From: Variovorax paradoxus
Lineage (GTDB): Bacteria; Pseudomonadota; Gammaproteobacteria; Burkholderiales; Burkholderiaceae_C
Reading direction: 5' to 3'
DNA: 64,000 bases
Assembly (NCBI RefSeq): GCF_018614955.1
Contig: NZ_JAGGNV010000018.1
Location: forward strand, 1-64,000
The position numbers were made by a program, and so were the translations under genes. The notes under the pieces were generated by a model. That model was given only the letters and a program-made list of their open reading frames with translations. It ran no database searches and was not told the DNA's origin. This document shows, in pieces, positions 6,993-15,430 of the stretch (position 1 is the stretch's first letter; every line of letters begins with the position of its first letter).

Positions 6993-7964
6993 ATGTCTGA
7001 AACCCTGAAACTGCCCACCTTCGAAGACGTCGCCGCCGCTGCCGCGCGCATCGAAGGCCACGCCCACCGCACACCGGTCCTGCGCTCGCGCACGGCCGAC
7101 GAAGAGCTCGGTGCGGAGTTTTTCTTCAAGTGCGAGAACCTGCAGCGCATGGGCGCCTTCAAGTTCCGCGGCGCCTTCAATGCGCTGGCGAAGTTCGACG
7201 AGCGCCAGCGCCGGGCCGGCGTAGTGGCCTTCTCCTCGGGCAACCATGCGCAGGCCATCGCGCTCGCGGCGCGCATCCTGGGCATGCCCGCGACCATCGT
7301 GATGCCGCACGACGCGCCGGCGGCCAAGGTTGCGGCCACCAAGGGCTACGGCGGCCAGGTTGTCATCTACGACCGCTACAAGGACGACCGCGAGCAGATC
7401 GGCCGCGACTTGGCCGAGAAGCACGGCCTGACGCTGATCCCGCCCTACGACCATCCCGACGTGATCGCGGGCCAGGGCACGGCGGCGAAGGAACTGTATG
7501 AAGAGGTAGGACCGCTCGATGCCTTCTTCGCGCCCATGGGCGGCGGCGGCCTGCTCTCGGGCTCGGCGCTCGCGACCCGCGCGCTTTCGCCGCAATGCAA
7601 GGTATATGGCGTCGAGCCCGAGGCCGGCAACGATGGGCAGCAGTCCTTCCGCAGCGGCGAGATCGTCCACATCGACACGCCCAAGACCATCGCGGACGGC
7701 GCGCAGACGCAGCACCTGGGCCAACACACCTTCCCCATCATCCGCCGCGATGTCGACGACGTGCTCACCGCGAGCGACGCGCAGCTGGTCGAGGCCATGC
7801 GCTTCTTCGCCTCGCGCATGAAGCTGGTGGTGGAGCCCACCGGCTGCCTGGGCTTTGCGGCCGCGCGCGAAATGAAGGCGCAGCTGCGCGGCAAGCGCAT
7901 CGGCGTGCTGCTGAGCGGCGGCAACGTCGATGTGGAACGCTTCGGCGCCCTGCTCGCGGGCTGA
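6993..7964 (+). CDS. Threo-3-hydroxyaspartate/serine/threonine ammonia-lyase, PLP-dependent
   Basis: A 323-residue fold-type II PLP enzyme, predicted to deaminate a beta-hydroxy amino acid to the 2-oxo acid. The PLP lysine is in GAFKFRGA (Lys57). CENLQ and SSGNHAQAIALAA (substrate loop) precede it and follow it respectively, and the phosphate-binding glycine loop is MGGGGLLSG. VVEPTGCLG and LLSGGNVD close the domain. There is no C-terminal ACT regulatory domain, so it is not the long biosynthetic threonine deaminase; the length matches eukaryotic-type serine racemase and threo-3-hydroxyaspartate ammonia-lyases. The start is the ATG at 6993 with GAGG upstream. The substrate among Ser, Thr and hydroxyaspartate is not resolved. 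Confidence 0.85.
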   Translation: MSETLKLPTFEDVAAAAARIEGHAHRTPVLRSRTADEELGAEFFFKCENLQRMGAFKFRGAFNALAKFDERQRRAGVVAFSSGNHAQAIALAARILGMPATIVMPHDAPAAKVAATKGYGGQVVIYDRYKDDREQIGRDLAEKHGLTLIPPYDHPDVIAGQGTAAKELYEEVGPLDAFFAPMGGGGLLSGSALATRALSPQCKVYGVEPEAGNDGQQSFRSGEIVHIDTPKTIADGAQTQHLGQHTFPIIRRDVDDVLTASDAQLVEAMRFFASRMKLVVEPTGCLGFAAAREMKAQLRGKRIGVLLSGGNVDVERFGALLAG

Positions 7965-7967
7965 GCC

Positions 7968-9263
7968 TCAGCGCGGCTTCATTTTCTTCTCTTCGTCCTC
8001 GCCGCCGAACAGCTTTTCCACCTGCTGCCCGATGCGCGCGCCGATCGCGGTGCCGACGCCCGGCAGCACGGCCGTGCCCACCGCGGCCCCGGCCAGCGCG
8101 CCGCCGGTCAGCGAGAGCTCGGGGTTGTCGAGCGTGCCGGCGAGCTTGAAGGGCACGCCGACCACGCCATCGACCAGGTCGATCGCTGCCTCGCCGTTCA
8201 GGCGGCGGTTGAACACCGTGGCGCTGCCGCTCGCGGTGAGCAAGCCGGAGCGCGCCTGCAGGCCGGTGTAGCGAAGCACGATGCCGTCGTCGCCGGATTG
8301 GGTGTCGAGGGTGCCCGTGAGTTCGTCGAACACGGTCTGGCCGCTGCGCTCCGCGCCCGCGGTGCTGACTGCCTTCGCGAGATCGAAGCCCTTCAAGGTC
8401 GCGGGCTTGACCGTGAATCGGGTGCGGGTGTGCAGCCGGCGCACCATCTCGCCGACGTTGTCGCCCTCGGTCTCGAGCTCGGTCTGGCCGTCGATCCTGC
8501 CTTCGACCGCGTTGCGCCGCGCAAAGGCGTCGACCAGCCCGGCGATGTCCACGCCCTTCGGCGCCAGCTGACCCGTGAGTCGCATCCGGCCCTGGTCGAG
8601 CGTCCGCAGCGCCGCCTCGCCGTTCCACGTGCCGCCGCCCACATCGATCTTCACGCGCCAGCGGTCCTGCTCGCCCTCGCGTTCGACGCGCATCCTGGCG
8701 ACGGGCGATGCGCCGCGCCGAGACACTTCGGCCTCGCGCGGGCGCCAGCCGCGGCCGAAGTGCAGGTCGGCGTCGTAGGCCAGCGCAATGCCGCGGCGGT
8801 CGATCCACGTCACATCGCGCAGCTGCAGGCGGTCGAGCGGAATTTCCGCCGGGCTCCATGCGCCGGCCAGCGCCGTGGCCGCATCGCTCCACTGCCAGCG
8901 CCCGCGAAAGGCGCGTACCGAGGTGCGCGGCAGCACGGCGCCTTCGACCTCGACGGCATCGATCGCGATCCTGCGGTTCCACAACGCGGCGAGCTGCGGC
9001 CGCACGACGACGCGCCGCACGGTGATCGGGCGCTCCTGCGCGGTCGCGAGATCGCTCAGCACCACCACCGGGATCGGCCTCAACGACCAGTGCGCCGCGC
9101 CGATGCGAAGGCCGATGCCGGAGGCCTTCTCGAAGCGCTGGCCGACCTCGGCCGCGAGCGCCTCGTCGCTCGGCAGCAGCCGCCAGGCCAGCAGGGCCAG
9201 GCCGCCCAGCACCAACAGCACGGCGACGGCGATCCCGCTGATCCATCTTCCAGTGCGCGTCAT
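7968..9263 (-). CDS. AsmA-like membrane-anchored protein
   Basis: A 431-residue protein with one N-terminal membrane anchor (residues 7-28, ISGIAVAVLLVLGGLALLAW) followed by a long, beta-rich periplasmic region. The repeated short strands, FTVKPATLKGFDLAKAV, ASGSATVFNRRLNGEAAIDLV and VPFKLAGTLDNPELSL are typical of AsmA/DUF748-type proteins, which form lipid-transfer bridges or modulate outer-membrane assembly. The C-terminus has a glycine-rich helix (GTAVLPGVGTAIGARIG) and a charged tail with EDEEKKMK. Its stop lies three bases from the convergent lyase stop. Family placement is by overall pattern, not by a strict motif. Confidence 0.65.
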   Translation of the reverse strand: MTRTGRWISGIAVAVLLVLGGLALLAWRLLPSDEALAAEVGQRFEKASGIGLRIGAAHWSLRPIPVVVLSDLATAQERPITVRRVVVRPQLAALWNRRIAIDAVEVEGAVLPRTSVRAFRGRWQWSDAATALAGAWSPAEIPLDRLQLRDVTWIDRRGIALAYDADLHFGRGWRPREAEVSRRGASPVARMRVEREGEQDRWRVKIDVGGGTWNGEAALRTLDQGRMRLTGQLAPKGVDIAGLVDAFARRNAVEGRIDGQTELETEGDNVGEMVRRLHTRTRFTVKPATLKGFDLAKAVSTAGAERSGQTVFDELTGTLDTQSGDDGIVLRYTGLQARSGLLTASGSATVFNRRLNGEAAIDLVDGVVGVPFKLAGTLDNPELSLTGGALAGAAVGTAVLPGVGTAIGARIGQQVEKLFGGEDEEKKMKPR

Positions 9264-9368
9264 ATTGAAAGCTTATGCCGTACAAGCTCGGCCGCCGTGT
9301 CGGCCGGGGGCCCGTTGTATCAGGGGCAGTCGCTATAGTTTTGGCCACATCGAACTGGAGAATGCCGC

Positions 9369-9791
9369 ATGCCCATCTGGAAAAAAGAAATCTCGATCGA
9401 AGAACTGACCCGCAGCCACATCGACACCGCCGTCGCGACACTGGGCGTGGAGTTCCTCGAGGTCGGCGACGATTTCATTCGCGCCCGCGTGCCGGTGGAC
9501 AAGCGCACGCGCCAGCCCTACGGCATCCTGCACGGCGGCGTGTCGGTGGTGCTGGCCGAGACGCTGGGCTCCTGCGGCGCCCACTACTCGGCGCCCGAGG
9601 GCGAGCGCTGCGTGGGACTGGACATCAACGCCAACCACATCAAGGCCACGACATCGGGCTGGGTCACCGGCACCGCGCGGCCGGTGCACCGCGGCCGCAG
9701 CACGCAGGTGTGGCAGATCGACCTGACCAACGACGCCGGCGAGCTCACTTGCGTCTCCCGCATCACGATGGCGGTGCTGACGGCGCGCTGA
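9369..9791 (+). CDS. Hotdog-fold acyl-CoA thioesterase, MenI/YdiI-like
   Basis: A 140-residue single hotdog-domain protein. The start MPIWKKEISIEEL and the core PVDKRTRQPYGILHGGVSVVLAETLGS closely follow E. coli YdiI/EntH; the catalytic Glu is in the VLAETLGS helix and the oxyanion region is LHGGVS. INANHIKATTSG and the C-terminal strands complete the fold. YdiI hydrolyses 1,4-dihydroxy-2-naphthoyl-CoA and other aromatic acyl-CoAs. A betaproteobacterium with ubiquinone need not make menaquinone, so here general aromatic-CoA salvage is more likely. It starts 105 bases from a divergent gene and 51 bases before the permease. Confidence 0.85.
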   Translation: MPIWKKEISIEELTRSHIDTAVATLGVEFLEVGDDFIRARVPVDKRTRQPYGILHGGVSVVLAETLGSCGAHYSAPEGERCVGLDINANHIKATTSGWVTGTARPVHRGRSTQVWQIDLTNDAGELTCVSRITMAVLTAR

Positions 9792-9842
9792 CCGGCACCG
9801 CCGGGGACCCCGACAAAGACAACAACCGAAGAGAAGAAAACC

Positions 9843-11201
9843 ATGAGCGATTCCTACCTTCCCCGCTGGCGCGAAGTCGCAGCCGGCAGCACCGCCGTGG
9901 TGGCGCCCGACGAGCGCCTGCCCTGGCCGCAAACGGCCGCGATGGGCGTGCAGCATGTGATCGCGATGTTCGGCGCCACGGTGCTGGCGCCGATTCTCAT
10001 GGGCTTCAATCCCAACATCGCGATCCTGATGAGCGGCGTCGGCACGCTGATCTTCTTCGTCGTCACCGGCGGCCGGGTGCCGAGCTACCTGGGCTCGAGC
10101 TTCGCCTTCATCGGCGTGGTGATCGCGGCCACGGGCTATGCCGGCCAGGGGCCGAACGCCAATCTGGGCGTGGCGCTGGGCGGCATCATCGCCTGCGGCC
10201 TGGTCTACACGCTGATCGGCATCCTGGTCGCGCTCACCAACGAACGCCACCACAAGACGGCGCCGATGCGCGGGGTCGAGGTCGAGGAGATCGAGCAGGA
10301 CGTCGCGGTGCACTGGATCGAACGCCTGATGCCGCCGGTGGTCACGGGTGCGGTGGTGGCGGTGATCGGGCTCAACCTGGCGAGCGTGCCGATCAAGAAC
10401 ATGGCGCCGACGGGCTTCGACACCTGGATCCAGGCGCTGACCTTTCTTTGCGTGGGCCTGATCGCGGTCTACACGCGCGGCATGGTGCAGCGCCTGCTGA
10501 TCCTCATGGGGCTGATCGCCGCGAGCGTGATCTATGCGGTGCTGACCAACGGCCTCGGGCTGGGCAAGCCGATCGACTTCACGGCGCTCGGCGCAGCGCC
10601 ATGGTTCGGCCTGCCGAAGTTTGCGGCGCCGGTCTTCGATGTCAACGCGATGCTGCTGATCGCGCCGGTGGCGGTGATCCTGGTGGCGGAGAATCTGGGC
10701 CACATCAAGGCCGTGAGCGCGATGACGGGGCGCGACCTCAATCCGTATCTCGGTCGCGCCTTCATCGGCGACGGCATCGCGACCATGGTGAGCGGCGCGG
10801 CCGGCGGCACCGGCGTCACGACCTATGCGGAAAACATCGGCGTGATGGCGGCCACCAAGATCTACTCGACCGCGATGTTCGTGGTCGCCGCGCTGATCGC
10901 GCTGCTCTTGGGCTTCAGCCCCAAGTTCGGCGCGCTGATCCAGGCCATCCCGCTGCCGGTGATGGGCGGCGTGAGCATCGTGGTCTTCGGCCTGATCGCG
11001 ATCGCGGGCGCGAAGATCTGGGTCGACAACAAGGTCGACTTCTCGCAGAACAAGAACCTGATCGTGGCCGCGATCACGCTGATCATCGGCACCGGCGATT
11101 TCACGCTGAAGTTCGGCCAGTTCGCGCTCGGCGGCATCGGCACCGCGACCTTCGGCGCGATCCTGCTCTACGCGCTGCTGAGCCGCTCGCGCCAGGCCTG
11201 A
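9843..11201 (+). CDS. NCS2-family uracil/xanthine permease (UraA/RutG-like)
   Basis: A 452-residue inner-membrane proton symporter with about 12-14 hydrophobic segments in the 7+7 inverted arrangement of NCS2 carriers. The N-terminus has LPWPQTAAMGVQHVIAMFGATVLAP, the standard first helix. The two substrate-coordinating glutamates of UraA correspond to those in VILVAENLGHIKAVS and TTYAENIGVMAAT. A hydrophilic loop EVEEIEQDVAVHWIERLMPP is as in RutG-type members. Uracil is the best guess; the xanthine/urate branch normally has a different motif 1. The AAGAGAAG sequence precedes the ATG. Its last 34 bases are overlapped by the convergent gene at 11168. Confidence 0.9.
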   Translation: MSDSYLPRWREVAAGSTAVVAPDERLPWPQTAAMGVQHVIAMFGATVLAPILMGFNPNIAILMSGVGTLIFFVVTGGRVPSYLGSSFAFIGVVIAATGYAGQGPNANLGVALGGIIACGLVYTLIGILVALTNERHHKTAPMRGVEVEEIEQDVAVHWIERLMPPVVTGAVVAVIGLNLASVPIKNMAPTGFDTWIQALTFLCVGLIAVYTRGMVQRLLILMGLIAASVIYAVLTNGLGLGKPIDFTALGAAPWFGLPKFAAPVFDVNAMLLIAPVAVILVAENLGHIKAVSAMTGRDLNPYLGRAFIGDGIATMVSGAAGGTGVTTYAENIGVMAATKIYSTAMFVVAALIALLLGFSPKFGALIQAIPLPVMGGVSIVVFGLIAIAGAKIWVDNKVDFSQNKNLIVAAITLIIGTGDFTLKFGQFALGGIGTATFGAILLYALLSRSRQA

Positions 11202-11500
11202 ACGCGCCGGCGCGGGAGGGTGCGCGATCGGTAGACGATTTCGATGCGCGCCATGAGTTCGCGAAACAATCCCATCGGATCCTGGACCATGCGCGCCACG
11301 GGGTAGCTGCCGAGCGCGAAGCCGGCAAAGCAGATCTGGACGCTGTCGAAGTACAGGAAGAGGCCCTCGCCCGCGTCCTGCAGGCAGCGCTCCGCGGTTT
11401 CGAAGAAATCGTCGCGAGGAAGCACGCCCTGCGCCGCCGCGCCCAGGCTGTAGGTGTAAAGATCAGGCTGGACCGTCCGGATATCGAGAATGGGTTGCAT
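11168..11500 (-). CDS. Conserved hypothetical protein overlapping the permease 3' end
   Basis: A 110-residue protein of unknown function, convergent with the permease and overlapping its last 34 bases. It begins MQPILDIRTVQPDLYTYSLG, with a central CLQDAGEGLFLYFDSVQICFAGFALGSYPVARM and an Arg-rich end. The balanced composition and the absence of the long Arg/Ala runs seen in shadow frames support a real gene. There is no signal peptide. No obvious Shine-Dalgarno lies upstream of the ATG at 11500. I cannot assign a family. Confidence 0.6.
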   Translation of the reverse strand: MQPILDIRTVQPDLYTYSLGAAAQGVLPRDDFFETAERCLQDAGEGLFLYFDSVQICFAGFALGSYPVARMVQDPMGLFRELMARIEIVYRSRTLPRRRVQAWRERLSSA

Positions 11501-11707
11501 GGCAGGAAGTGCGCATCGCGCCGTTTTGGAACGGGCCAGTCTGCGAAGAGACGGCCGGCGCCCGTGTAGGAATCGGGCGCTCCTTCATGAGCGCGAAGAT
11601 GCAACCTGGTGCAAGAGATGTTGTGCCGCGTGTTCTTTCGCCGGCCTGTCAGCAGCCTGCGGCCTGCTGCCCGTTAGACTCCAACGCTTTTCGCACCAAC
11701 GTTTTCC

Positions 11708-12463
11708 ATGGCCGATGCTTCCGCCGCGCGCACCAAGGCGGTATTCGAATTCAAGAGCGCGACGCTGCCGCTGATCGCCGTGATCCTCAAGACGGCCGAA
11801 CTCGACGTTCTGGCCGAGGCACTGGACGTCCAGCTGGCCGATTCACCCGACTTCTTCGACCAGGAACCGGTCGTCATCGATCTTTCGCAGCTGCGGGAAG
11901 ACGAAGCGGGCCCCAACATCGACTTTGCCGCACTGCGCGCGTTGCTGGCGCGCCACCAGACGCAGCCGATCGCGGTGCGCGGCGGCAACGATGCCCAGAA
12001 TGCCGCGGCGCGTGCCGCGGGCCTGTCGCTTGCCGCAATGCCGGTGACGCCGAGTCCTCGCCCGAGCGCGCCGCCGGCCGAAGCGCCCAGCGAGGCGCCG
12101 CAGATCGTGCGCGAAGTGCCGGTGCCGGCCAACGGCACGCTGGTGATCGACAAGCCCTTGCGTTCCGGCCAGCAGGTGTATGCGCGCGGCGGCGACGTGG
12201 TCGTGACGGCCGTGGTCAGCTTCGGCGCCGAAGTGATCGCGGACGGCAACGTCCACGTCTATGCACCGCTGCGCGGCAAGGCGATCGCCGGCGCGCGCGG
12301 CAACACCGAGGCGCGCATCTTCACGACCTGCATGGAAGCGCAGCTGGTGGCGATCGCGGGCATCTACCGCACGTCGGAAGTCGCGCTGCCGGCGGACATC
12401 GCCGGCAAGCCGGCACAGATCTCGCTCGACGGAAAAAAGATCGTGATGAGCGCCATCGAATAG
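11708..12463 (+). CDS. minC: Septum site-determining protein MinC
   Basis: A 251-residue cell-division inhibitor that prevents FtsZ polymerisation away from midcell as part of MinCDE. The N-terminal FtsZ-inhibiting domain (residues about 8-105) has VFEFKSATLPLIAVIL and VVIDLSQLREDE. A proline-rich linker (about 118-135) leads to the C-terminal beta-helix domain with RSGQQVYARGGDVVVTAVVSFGAEVIADGNVHVY and IAGIYR, which binds MinD and FtsZ tails. Start ATG at 11708. MinD follows 39 bases later with its own AAGGA site. Confidence 0.97.
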   Translation: MADASAARTKAVFEFKSATLPLIAVILKTAELDVLAEALDVQLADSPDFFDQEPVVIDLSQLREDEAGPNIDFAALRALLARHQTQPIAVRGGNDAQNAAARAAGLSLAAMPVTPSPRPSAPPAEAPSEAPQIVREVPVPANGTLVIDKPLRSGQQVYARGGDVVVTAVVSFGAEVIADGNVHVYAPLRGKAIAGARGNTEARIFTTCMEAQLVAIAGIYRTSEVALPADIAGKPAQISLDGKKIVMSAIE

Positions 12464-12502
12464 CGCCTCGCACACAGACTACTGAAATAAAGAAGGATAC
12501 GA

Positions 12503-13318
12503 ATGGCCAAGATTGTGGTGGTGACCTCGGGCAAGGGCGGCGTCGGCAAGACGACCACGAGCGCGAGCTTTGCATCGGGGCTCGCGCTCGCGGGCAAGAA
12601 GACGGCCGTGATCGACTTCGACGTCGGCCTGCGCAACCTCGACCTGATCATGGGCTGCGAACGGCGCGTGGTGTACGACCTGATCAACGTGATCCAGGGC
12701 GAGGCCAACCTGAGCCAGGCGCTCATCAAGGACAAGCAGTGCGACAACCTGTTCGTGCTGGCCGCCTCGCAGACGCGCGACAAGGACGCGCTCACGCAGG
12801 AAGGCGTCGAGAAGATCCTCAAGGAGCTGGCCGAACAGGGCTTCGACTTCATCGTCTGCGACTCGCCCGCGGGCATCGAGACCGGCGCGCTGATGGCGAT
12901 GCACTTCGCCGACGAGGCGCTGATCGTGACCAACCCCGAGGTCTCGTCGGTGCGCGATTCCGACCGCATCCTGGGCATGCTGGGCTCCAAGACCAAGCGC
13001 GCCAAGGAAGGCGGCGAGCCGATCAAGGAACACCTCCTGATCACGCGCTACAACCCGAACCGCGTGGCCGGCGGCCAGATGCTGTCGCTGGAAGACATCC
13101 AGGACATCCTGCGCATCAAGCTGCTCGGCGTGATCCCCGAATCCGAGAGCGTGCTGCAGGCCTCCAACCAGGGCGTGCCCGCAATCCACGACAAGGAGAC
13201 CGACGTGGCGCAGGCCTACAGCGACGTGGTGGCGCGCTTCCTCGGGGAAGACAAGCCGATGCGCTTCGTCGATGCCGAGAAGCCGAGCTTCTTCAAGCGC
13301 TTCTTCGGCGGGAGGTAA
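12503..13318 (+). CDS. minD: Septum site-determining ATPase MinD
   Basis: A 271-residue deviant-Walker-A ATPase that dimerises on the membrane with ATP, recruits MinC and oscillates under MinE control. The signature SGKGGVGKTT is at residues 9-18, followed by IDFDVGLRNLDLIMG and CDSPAGIE. The amphipathic membrane-targeting helix at the end, KPSFFKRFFGG, is intact. AAGAAGGAT precedes the ATG. minE starts four bases after the minD stop, so the two are translated as a unit. All functional residues look normal. Confidence 0.98.
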   Translation: MAKIVVVTSGKGGVGKTTTSASFASGLALAGKKTAVIDFDVGLRNLDLIMGCERRVVYDLINVIQGEANLSQALIKDKQCDNLFVLAASQTRDKDALTQEGVEKILKELAEQGFDFIVCDSPAGIETGALMAMHFADEALIVTNPEVSSVRDSDRILGMLGSKTKRAKEGGEPIKEHLLITRYNPNRVAGGQMLSLEDIQDILRIKLLGVIPESESVLQASNQGVPAIHDKETDVAQAYSDVVARFLGEDKPMRFVDAEKPSFFKRFFGGR

Positions 13319-13321
13319 GCG

Positions 13322-13606
13322 ATGTCCTTTTTCTCGTTCCTCCTGGGCGAAAAGAAGAAGACGGCGAGCGTCGCCAAGGAGCGGCTGCAGATCATTCTTG
13401 CGCACGAGCGCAGCGCCCTGAGCGGCAAGCGCCGCCCCGACTATCTGCCCGAGCTGCAGCGCGAGCTGATCGCGGTGATCTCGAAGTACGTGTCGATCAA
13501 GGCCGAGGACATCAAGGTCCACCTGGAGAAGCAGGACGACCTCGAGGTGCTCGAGGTCAAGATCGAGCTGCCGGACGCGGCAGCGGCCGCGCTCGCGGCG
13601 CGCTGA
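13322..13606 (+). CDS. minE: Cell division topological specificity factor MinE
   Basis: A 94-residue protein, the usual MinE length. The N-terminal membrane-binding and MinD-activating part reads [30 protein letters not shown]; the C-terminal topological-specificity domain follows with [16 protein letters not shown] and [11 protein letters not shown]. It stimulates MinD ATPase and drives pole-to-pole oscillation. It is the last gene of minCDE; the convergent hydrolase stop is 18 bases away, and I see no strong terminator in that short gap. Confidence 0.98.
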   Translation: MSFFSFLLGEKKKTASVAKERLQIILAHERSALSGKRRPDYLPELQRELIAVISKYVSIKAEDIKVHLEKQDDLEVLEVKIELPDAAAAALAAR

Positions 13607-13624
13607 GGCTCCTTCCTCCGCTTC

Positions 13625-14542
13625 TCAGGGTCTGACGATGAACGCGGCGACTTCCTGCAGCACCGAGGGCTCCTTGAGGATGCGCCGGTGGCCCAGGCCT
13701 TCGGTCGCGATCAGCCGCGCGCCCGCGATCGCGTCGCGGTAGGCCACCCCGTCCGCGAAGCGGTTGACGCGATCCTCGCGGTCGTGCACCACCAGCGTGG
13801 GCTGAGCGATGCGCGGGCCGACGACGGCCGGCTCCAGGTGCGGCATCAGGATGCCCTCGCGCGCCTCGACCCGGCGCTGCATCGCGGCCCGCGTGCGCTC
13901 GCTGAGTCCGAACACATGCGCGAAGTAGCGCGTGAACGCATGCGGCGACGCGGGCGGCGCCAGCAGCACCAGGCTTTGCACGGGCAGGCTGCGGCTCGCG
14001 GCATAGGCCAGCGCATTGGCGCCCAGCGAATGCGCGACCACGGCCTGCAGGATGGCCCCCTGCTGCACCAGCCGCGCCGCCACGTAGTCGATGGCACGTG
14101 CGAACTGCGGCAGGTTGCTGGCCGTGCCCGCGCTGCGGCCATGGGCCGGCATCTCGAGCAGCACCGGCGTGAAACCCTCGGCCGCCACGGCCTGGGCGAG
14201 CGCCAGCATCTGGCCCGCATGGCCGCCCCAGCCATGCACCAGCAGCACCCGCGGCGTGTCCGCGGCCATCACGACGGGCATGTAGACGCTCACGTTCGCA
14301 TCCTCGAAGGCCCAGCTCTCGCGCCGCCAGCCCGGGCCCGGGCCATGGCCATGGCGCCGGTTCGACCATTTGAGCGGCAGCGGCGTGCCGAAAAGCCGAT
14401 AGGCGGCGCGAACCCCCAGGGCGGGCCAGGCGCGTTGTGCCGCGCCCAGCGCGAAGCGCAGCGCGCGCATCGTGAGGCTGGCGCCGTAGTAGTTGGAAGC
14501 GGCGGCGTTCGCGCCGGTGCCGGTGCTGATGGTGGATTCCAT
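13625..14542 (-). CDS. Alpha/beta-fold hydrolase
   Basis: A 305-residue alpha/beta hydrolase. The oxyanion loop is LLVHGWGGHAGQ, the nucleophile elbow AHSLGANAL (with Ala-His-Ser-Leu-Gly in place of the strict GxSxG), the acid loop VVHDREDRVNRF and the catalytic histidine GLGHRRIL. The N-terminal 90 residues form a lead-in with RALRFALGAAQRAWPALG, perhaps membrane-associated, before the catalytic domain. The gene begins two bases after the stop of a 37-codon gene, and the pair lies downstream of a TetR-type palindrome, suggesting an inducible esterase or lipase. The substrate is unknown. Confidence 0.85.
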   Translation of the reverse strand: MESTISTGTGANAAASNYYGASLTMRALRFALGAAQRAWPALGVRAAYRLFGTPLPLKWSNRRHGHGPGPGWRRESWAFEDANVSVYMPVVMAADTPRVLLVHGWGGHAGQMLALAQAVAAEGFTPVLLEMPAHGRSAGTASNLPQFARAIDYVAARLVQQGAILQAVVAHSLGANALAYAASRSLPVQSLVLLAPPASPHAFTRYFAHVFGLSERTRAAMQRRVEAREGILMPHLEPAVVGPRIAQPTLVVHDREDRVNRFADGVAYRDAIAGARLIATEGLGHRRILKEPSVLQEVAAFIVRP

Positions 14543-14544
14543 GT

Positions 14545-14658
14545 TCAGTACCAGATCCAGTCTTCGTTGCTGCGGGGGAGGCTGCGCAGGGTATCGACAA
14601 TGGAGCGGATGCCGAGCCCGGCCAGGCAGGCTCCAAGCAAGAGTAAGGCGATCAACAT
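14545..14658 (-). CDS. Small membrane protein, 37 aa
   Basis: A very short gene with a strong ribosome-binding site (AAGGAG, seven bases before the ATG at 14658) and stop at 14545-14547. The protein is one hydrophobic segment, MLIALLLLGACLAGLGI, followed by a short polar tail with LRSLPRSNEDWIWY. Acidic-aromatic ends of this kind occur in other Comamonadaceae microproteins, from memory. It is translationally adjacent to the hydrolase (two-base gap) and would be its operon partner. A TetR-type palindrome ends only a few bases upstream of its Shine-Dalgarno. Function unknown. Confidence 0.7.
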   Translation of the reverse strand: MLIALLLLGACLAGLGIRSIVDTLRSLPRSNEDWIWY

Positions 14659-14673
14659 GAGGCTCTCCTTTTA

Positions 14674-14689
14674 TCGCACGATTGTGCGA
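14674..14689. promoter_or_regulatory. TetR-type operator upstream of microprotein-hydrolase operon (predicted)
   Basis: TCGCACGATTGTGCGA has perfect 6-base arms around GATT and is followed by AAT. The same TNGCAC-N4-GTGCGAAAT arrangement recurs at 15342-15357 just upstream of the TetR gene. The site is within a few bases of the Shine-Dalgarno of the 37-aa gene, so occupancy would block transcription initiation or early elongation. Confidence 0.7.
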
Positions 14690-14728
14690 AATCTAGATGA
14701 AAGAGGGGGAAGGCAAAGAGACATGGGT

Positions 14729-15331
14729 TCAGGCCCTGTAGCTGGCGACCAGCCGCTGCCAGGTCAGCATGGCGCGATCGGCGGCACGCGGATCGCGCAG
14801 GAAGCGCGCGTCGTGCAGCAGGGCCATGATCAGGCCGTTGATCTCGCTGACCAGCTGCGCGGGGTCGGTGTCGGCCTTGAGCTCGCCGGTTTCGATGGCC
14901 TGCAGCACCGTGCGCCGGAGTGCGGCGCGCCAGCGCGTCACTTCTTCCAGCAGCAGGTCGCGCAGCTCGCCTTCGCGGTCGTCGAGCTCGAAGGCCCCGG
15001 CCGTGTAGATGCAGCCGGTTTCGATCTCCACGTCCCGCGTGCGCACGATCCAGCGAGACACGATCTCGTCGAGGCGCGCGAGGCCCTTGGGCTTTTGCAT
15101 CGCGGGCACGAAGACATCGGCCAGGAAGCGGCGGCCGAATTCCTCGATCACCGCCTTCTGCAGCGCCTCGCGCGAACCCACGCGCGAGAACACCCCGCTC
15201 TTGGACAAGCCCAGCCGCGTGGCCACCGCCTGCAGCGTGATGGCCTCCAGGCCTTCGGCCGAGGCGAGATCCATTGCCGCACCGACGATGGCAGTGCGGG
15301 TCATCTCGCTTTTCTGGGTCTTGGCGTCCAT
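14729..15331 (-). CDS. TetR/AcrR-family transcriptional regulator
   Basis: A 200-residue regulator. The N-terminal helix-turn-helix spans about residues 10-57: IVGAAMDLASAEGLEAITLQAVATRLGLSKSGVFSRVGSREAL, the canonical TetR pattern. The C-terminal ligand and dimer domain has the form seen in TetR proteins of the YbiH/TetR_C_6 type, with ETGCIYTAGAFELDDREGELR. A palindrome matching the one before the neighbouring operon sits 11 bases upstream of its start, which fits autorepression plus control of the microprotein-hydrolase operon. The inducer is not known. Confidence 0.9.
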   Translation of the reverse strand: MDAKTQKSEMTRTAIVGAAMDLASAEGLEAITLQAVATRLGLSKSGVFSRVGSREALQKAVIEEFGRRFLADVFVPAMQKPKGLARLDEIVSRWIVRTRDVEIETGCIYTAGAFELDDREGELRDLLLEEVTRWRAALRRTVLQAIETGELKADTDPAQLVSEINGLIMALLHDARFLRDPRAADRAMLTWQRLVASYRA

Positions 15332-15341
15332 GCGGGCAATT

Positions 15342-15357
15342 TAGCACATACGTGCGA
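15342..15357. promoter_or_regulatory. TetR-type operator upstream of the tetR gene (predicted)
   Basis: TAGCACATACGTGCGA is an imperfect version (one arm mismatch) of the palindrome at 14674-14689, with identical spacing and the same AAT following. It begins 11 bases upstream of the regulator's start codon. Two matched sites flanking one regulator gene is the classical autoregulated TetR layout. Confidence 0.65.
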
Positions 15358-15430
15358 AATTGCAAGCGGCTTCCACGGAACCGTGATGTGGGCGTATCGT
15401 GGCAGCCCCAACCACAGAACGGAGACACCC

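Noticed and set aside
9275..11569. A 764-codon plus-strand frame over the thioesterase and permease genes
   Set aside because: It is the +1/+2 frame of two well-supported genes, with only low-complexity content.
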